Assembly: GCF_000281045.1 (NCBI RefSeq)
Contig: NW_008246097.1
Coordinates: forward strand, 732-30,064
Reading direction: 5' to 3'
DNA from: Saprolegnia diclina VS20
Taxonomy: Eukaryota > Oomycota > Saprolegniomycetes > Saprolegniales > Saprolegniaceae
Length of the DNA stretch: 29,333 nt
This document shows, piece by piece, positions 28,439 to 29,333 of the stretch. Each line of letters starts with the position of its first letter. Position 1 is the stretch's first letter. Both the position numbers and the translations under genes were made by a program. The notes under the pieces were generated by a model. It searched no databases, was not told the origin of the DNA, and worked only from the letters and a program-made list of their open reading frames with translations.

Positions 28439-29333
28439 ATGGCGACGACCTTCGATCCCATGCATGGCAAACTCACGTTCAGTGGGCTCGACGAAGCGGT
28501 CGCTGTCTTCCGCAAGCGCCCGGACGACTGCCCCCTCGGTCCGCTCCTCATCGGTACTGCGATCCCGCTCCAGGCGTGGCTCCAGAGCTGGCTTCGTCAA
28601 GACTTCAAGTTTGTTAGCTTCTCCGAGGTCTTTCTCGGTCCACTCAAAGCTCCATCGACCACAGCCGACGTGTACATCGACAAGATGGCGGAAGGTCCTA
28701 CGCATCGGGTCGTTGTCGACGAGATCATTCGACAGATCGCCACCTACTCCATCGCAACGGGCGAGATCGTGGAGTCCGGTGGTGGGACCTGCGTCTTTCA
28801 TGGGCTGTTTCCAGACGGAAGACGAGCTCTGCGCTACCCGGACGCCCAGCTCGCCCCAATTCAGCTCGTGCCGGCCGATGGCGACCTTCGCGTGCCACGA
28901 TTTGTCGTCGAAGTCGACCATCGGCACCTCGGTCTTCCGAGAGCGATTCTGCGCGCAGAGCAGTACTTTCAGCTGCCCCAGCTCCGAACGGTGCTCATGG
29001 TACGCATCTACGAGCGCAACCTTGATACGGGCCGTTTCGGAGCGCTTGCAGTCGTCTACGCTCGTCGCCGAAACAATGCCGTGTATGCCCGACAAGCCGT
29101 CAGCATTGGCACCGCGGCGCTCTCGGCCGCGGCTTTGGTGCACGTCCCACAAACGATCCGACGCTTGCTGCAGCAACAGCCGCACGACGCTCGTCTGGCA
29201 GAGCTGGTGGACGACGGGTATTTGTCGTGGCCAGCACCACTGGGACCTGCACCGACGATCACGGTGCAGGCCACCGACATATTTTACCGAAGCCCCGGCC
29301 TGCAACTTGGGCCTCACGGACATGGTGCGAATC
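28439..29333 (+). CDS. Partial unknown protein running off the right edge
   Basis: A frame opening at ATG 28439 stays open for 298 codons to the window end, so the 3' part is missing. The first residues are MATTFDPMHGKLTFSGLDEA. The text has normal protein composition (FVSFSEVFLGPLKAPSTTAD; VDEIIRQIATYSIATGEIVE), which the opposite strand lacks, although that strand also has a 340-codon open frame. The segment VPRFVVEVDHRHLGLPRAIL, then AEQYFQLPQLRTVLMVRIYE, faintly recalls the core of Uma2/DUF820-like PD-(D/E)XK proteins (strand-Glu-Val, helix, strand), but the full catalytic set is not visible. I do not assign a function. It lies 162 bases downstream of the GT71 stop codon in the same direction. 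Confidence 0.65.
   Translation, partial: MATTFDPMHGKLTFSGLDEAVAVFRKRPDDCPLGPLLIGTAIPLQAWLQSWLRQDFKFVSFSEVFLGPLKAPSTTADVYIDKMAEGPTHRVVVDEIIRQIATYSIATGEIVESGGGTCVFHGLFPDGRRALRYPDAQLAPIQLVPADGDLRVPRFVVEVDHRHLGLPRAILRAEQYFQLPQLRTVLMVRIYERNLDTGRFGALAVVYARRRNNAVYARQAVSIGTAALSAAALVHVPQTIRRLLQQQPHDARLAELVDDGYLSWPAPLGPAPTITVQATDIFYRSPGLQLGPHGHGAN

Noticed and set aside
28301-29323. 340-codon open frame on the minus strand
   Set aside because: Overlaps a plus-strand frame with better protein character that continues past the window edge.
1-29333. CRISPR array, tRNA, rRNA, operon-like defence island or virus-derived element
   Set aside because: No regularly spaced repeats, cloverleaf, conserved rRNA, or capsid/polymerase/integrase-like reading frame was seen; the gene structure is eukaryotic with spliceosomal introns.

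Overview
The window reads as nuclear DNA of an oomycete, most likely a saprolegnian (Saprolegnia/Aphanomyces/Achlya relatives). This is inferred from GC-rich coding sequence, closely packed genes, very short introns (40-55 bp, almost all GTA...TAG), expanded helicase-associated-like repeat proteins, and the mix of FYVE, LCCL, class 3 lipase, TIR and OCH1/MNN-type genes. No gene can be tied to a named species locus. Most real genes are interrupted by introns, so the products below are spliced models, fixed by reading frame and family motifs.

Left part (1-7332): the window opens inside the decayed 3' end of a gene built of helicase-associated-like repeats. A long paralogue follows at 1370-5400. 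Its 3' end matches the first 81 bases of the window exactly, and its C-terminus carries two SUMO-interaction-like motifs. On the minus strand, 5731-7332 encodes an SLC1-type amino acid transporter with altered cation-site residues.

Middle (8553-17913): a SAM-TIR-armadillo protein (8553-10675, +); a five-exon disordered/coiled-coil protein of unknown role (12796-10736, -); a small FYVE-finger protein (13181-13836, +); a secreted, membrane-anchored CHAP amidase (14953-14183, -); a 2 kb gene-poor stretch with a 63-bp tandem duplication; and a monoacylglycerol-lipase-like alpha/beta hydrolase (16959-17913, +).

Right part (19025-29333): a multi-membrane-span class 3 lipase (19025-21497, +) converges on a FAM32A spliceosome-factor homologue (21979-21549, -). 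An LCCL, multi-span membrane, fibronectin III protein (22218-24273, +) converges on a GT32/OCH1-like mannosyltransferase (25310-24329, -). That gene is divergent from a GT71/MNN2-like mannosyltransferase (26573-28276, +). Last is a partial unknown gene running off the right edge (28439-29333, +).

By function, several genes bear on membranes and the secretory pathway: two Golgi-type mannosyltransferases, two lipases, the FYVE protein, the LCCL protein and the secreted amidase. I found no operon-like system, CRISPR array, tRNA, rRNA or recognisable mobile element. The features I rate most noteworthy are the permuted SARM1-like domain set, the SLC1 transporter with changed ion-site residues, and the duplicated helicase-associated-repeat genes with SUMO-interaction-like motifs.
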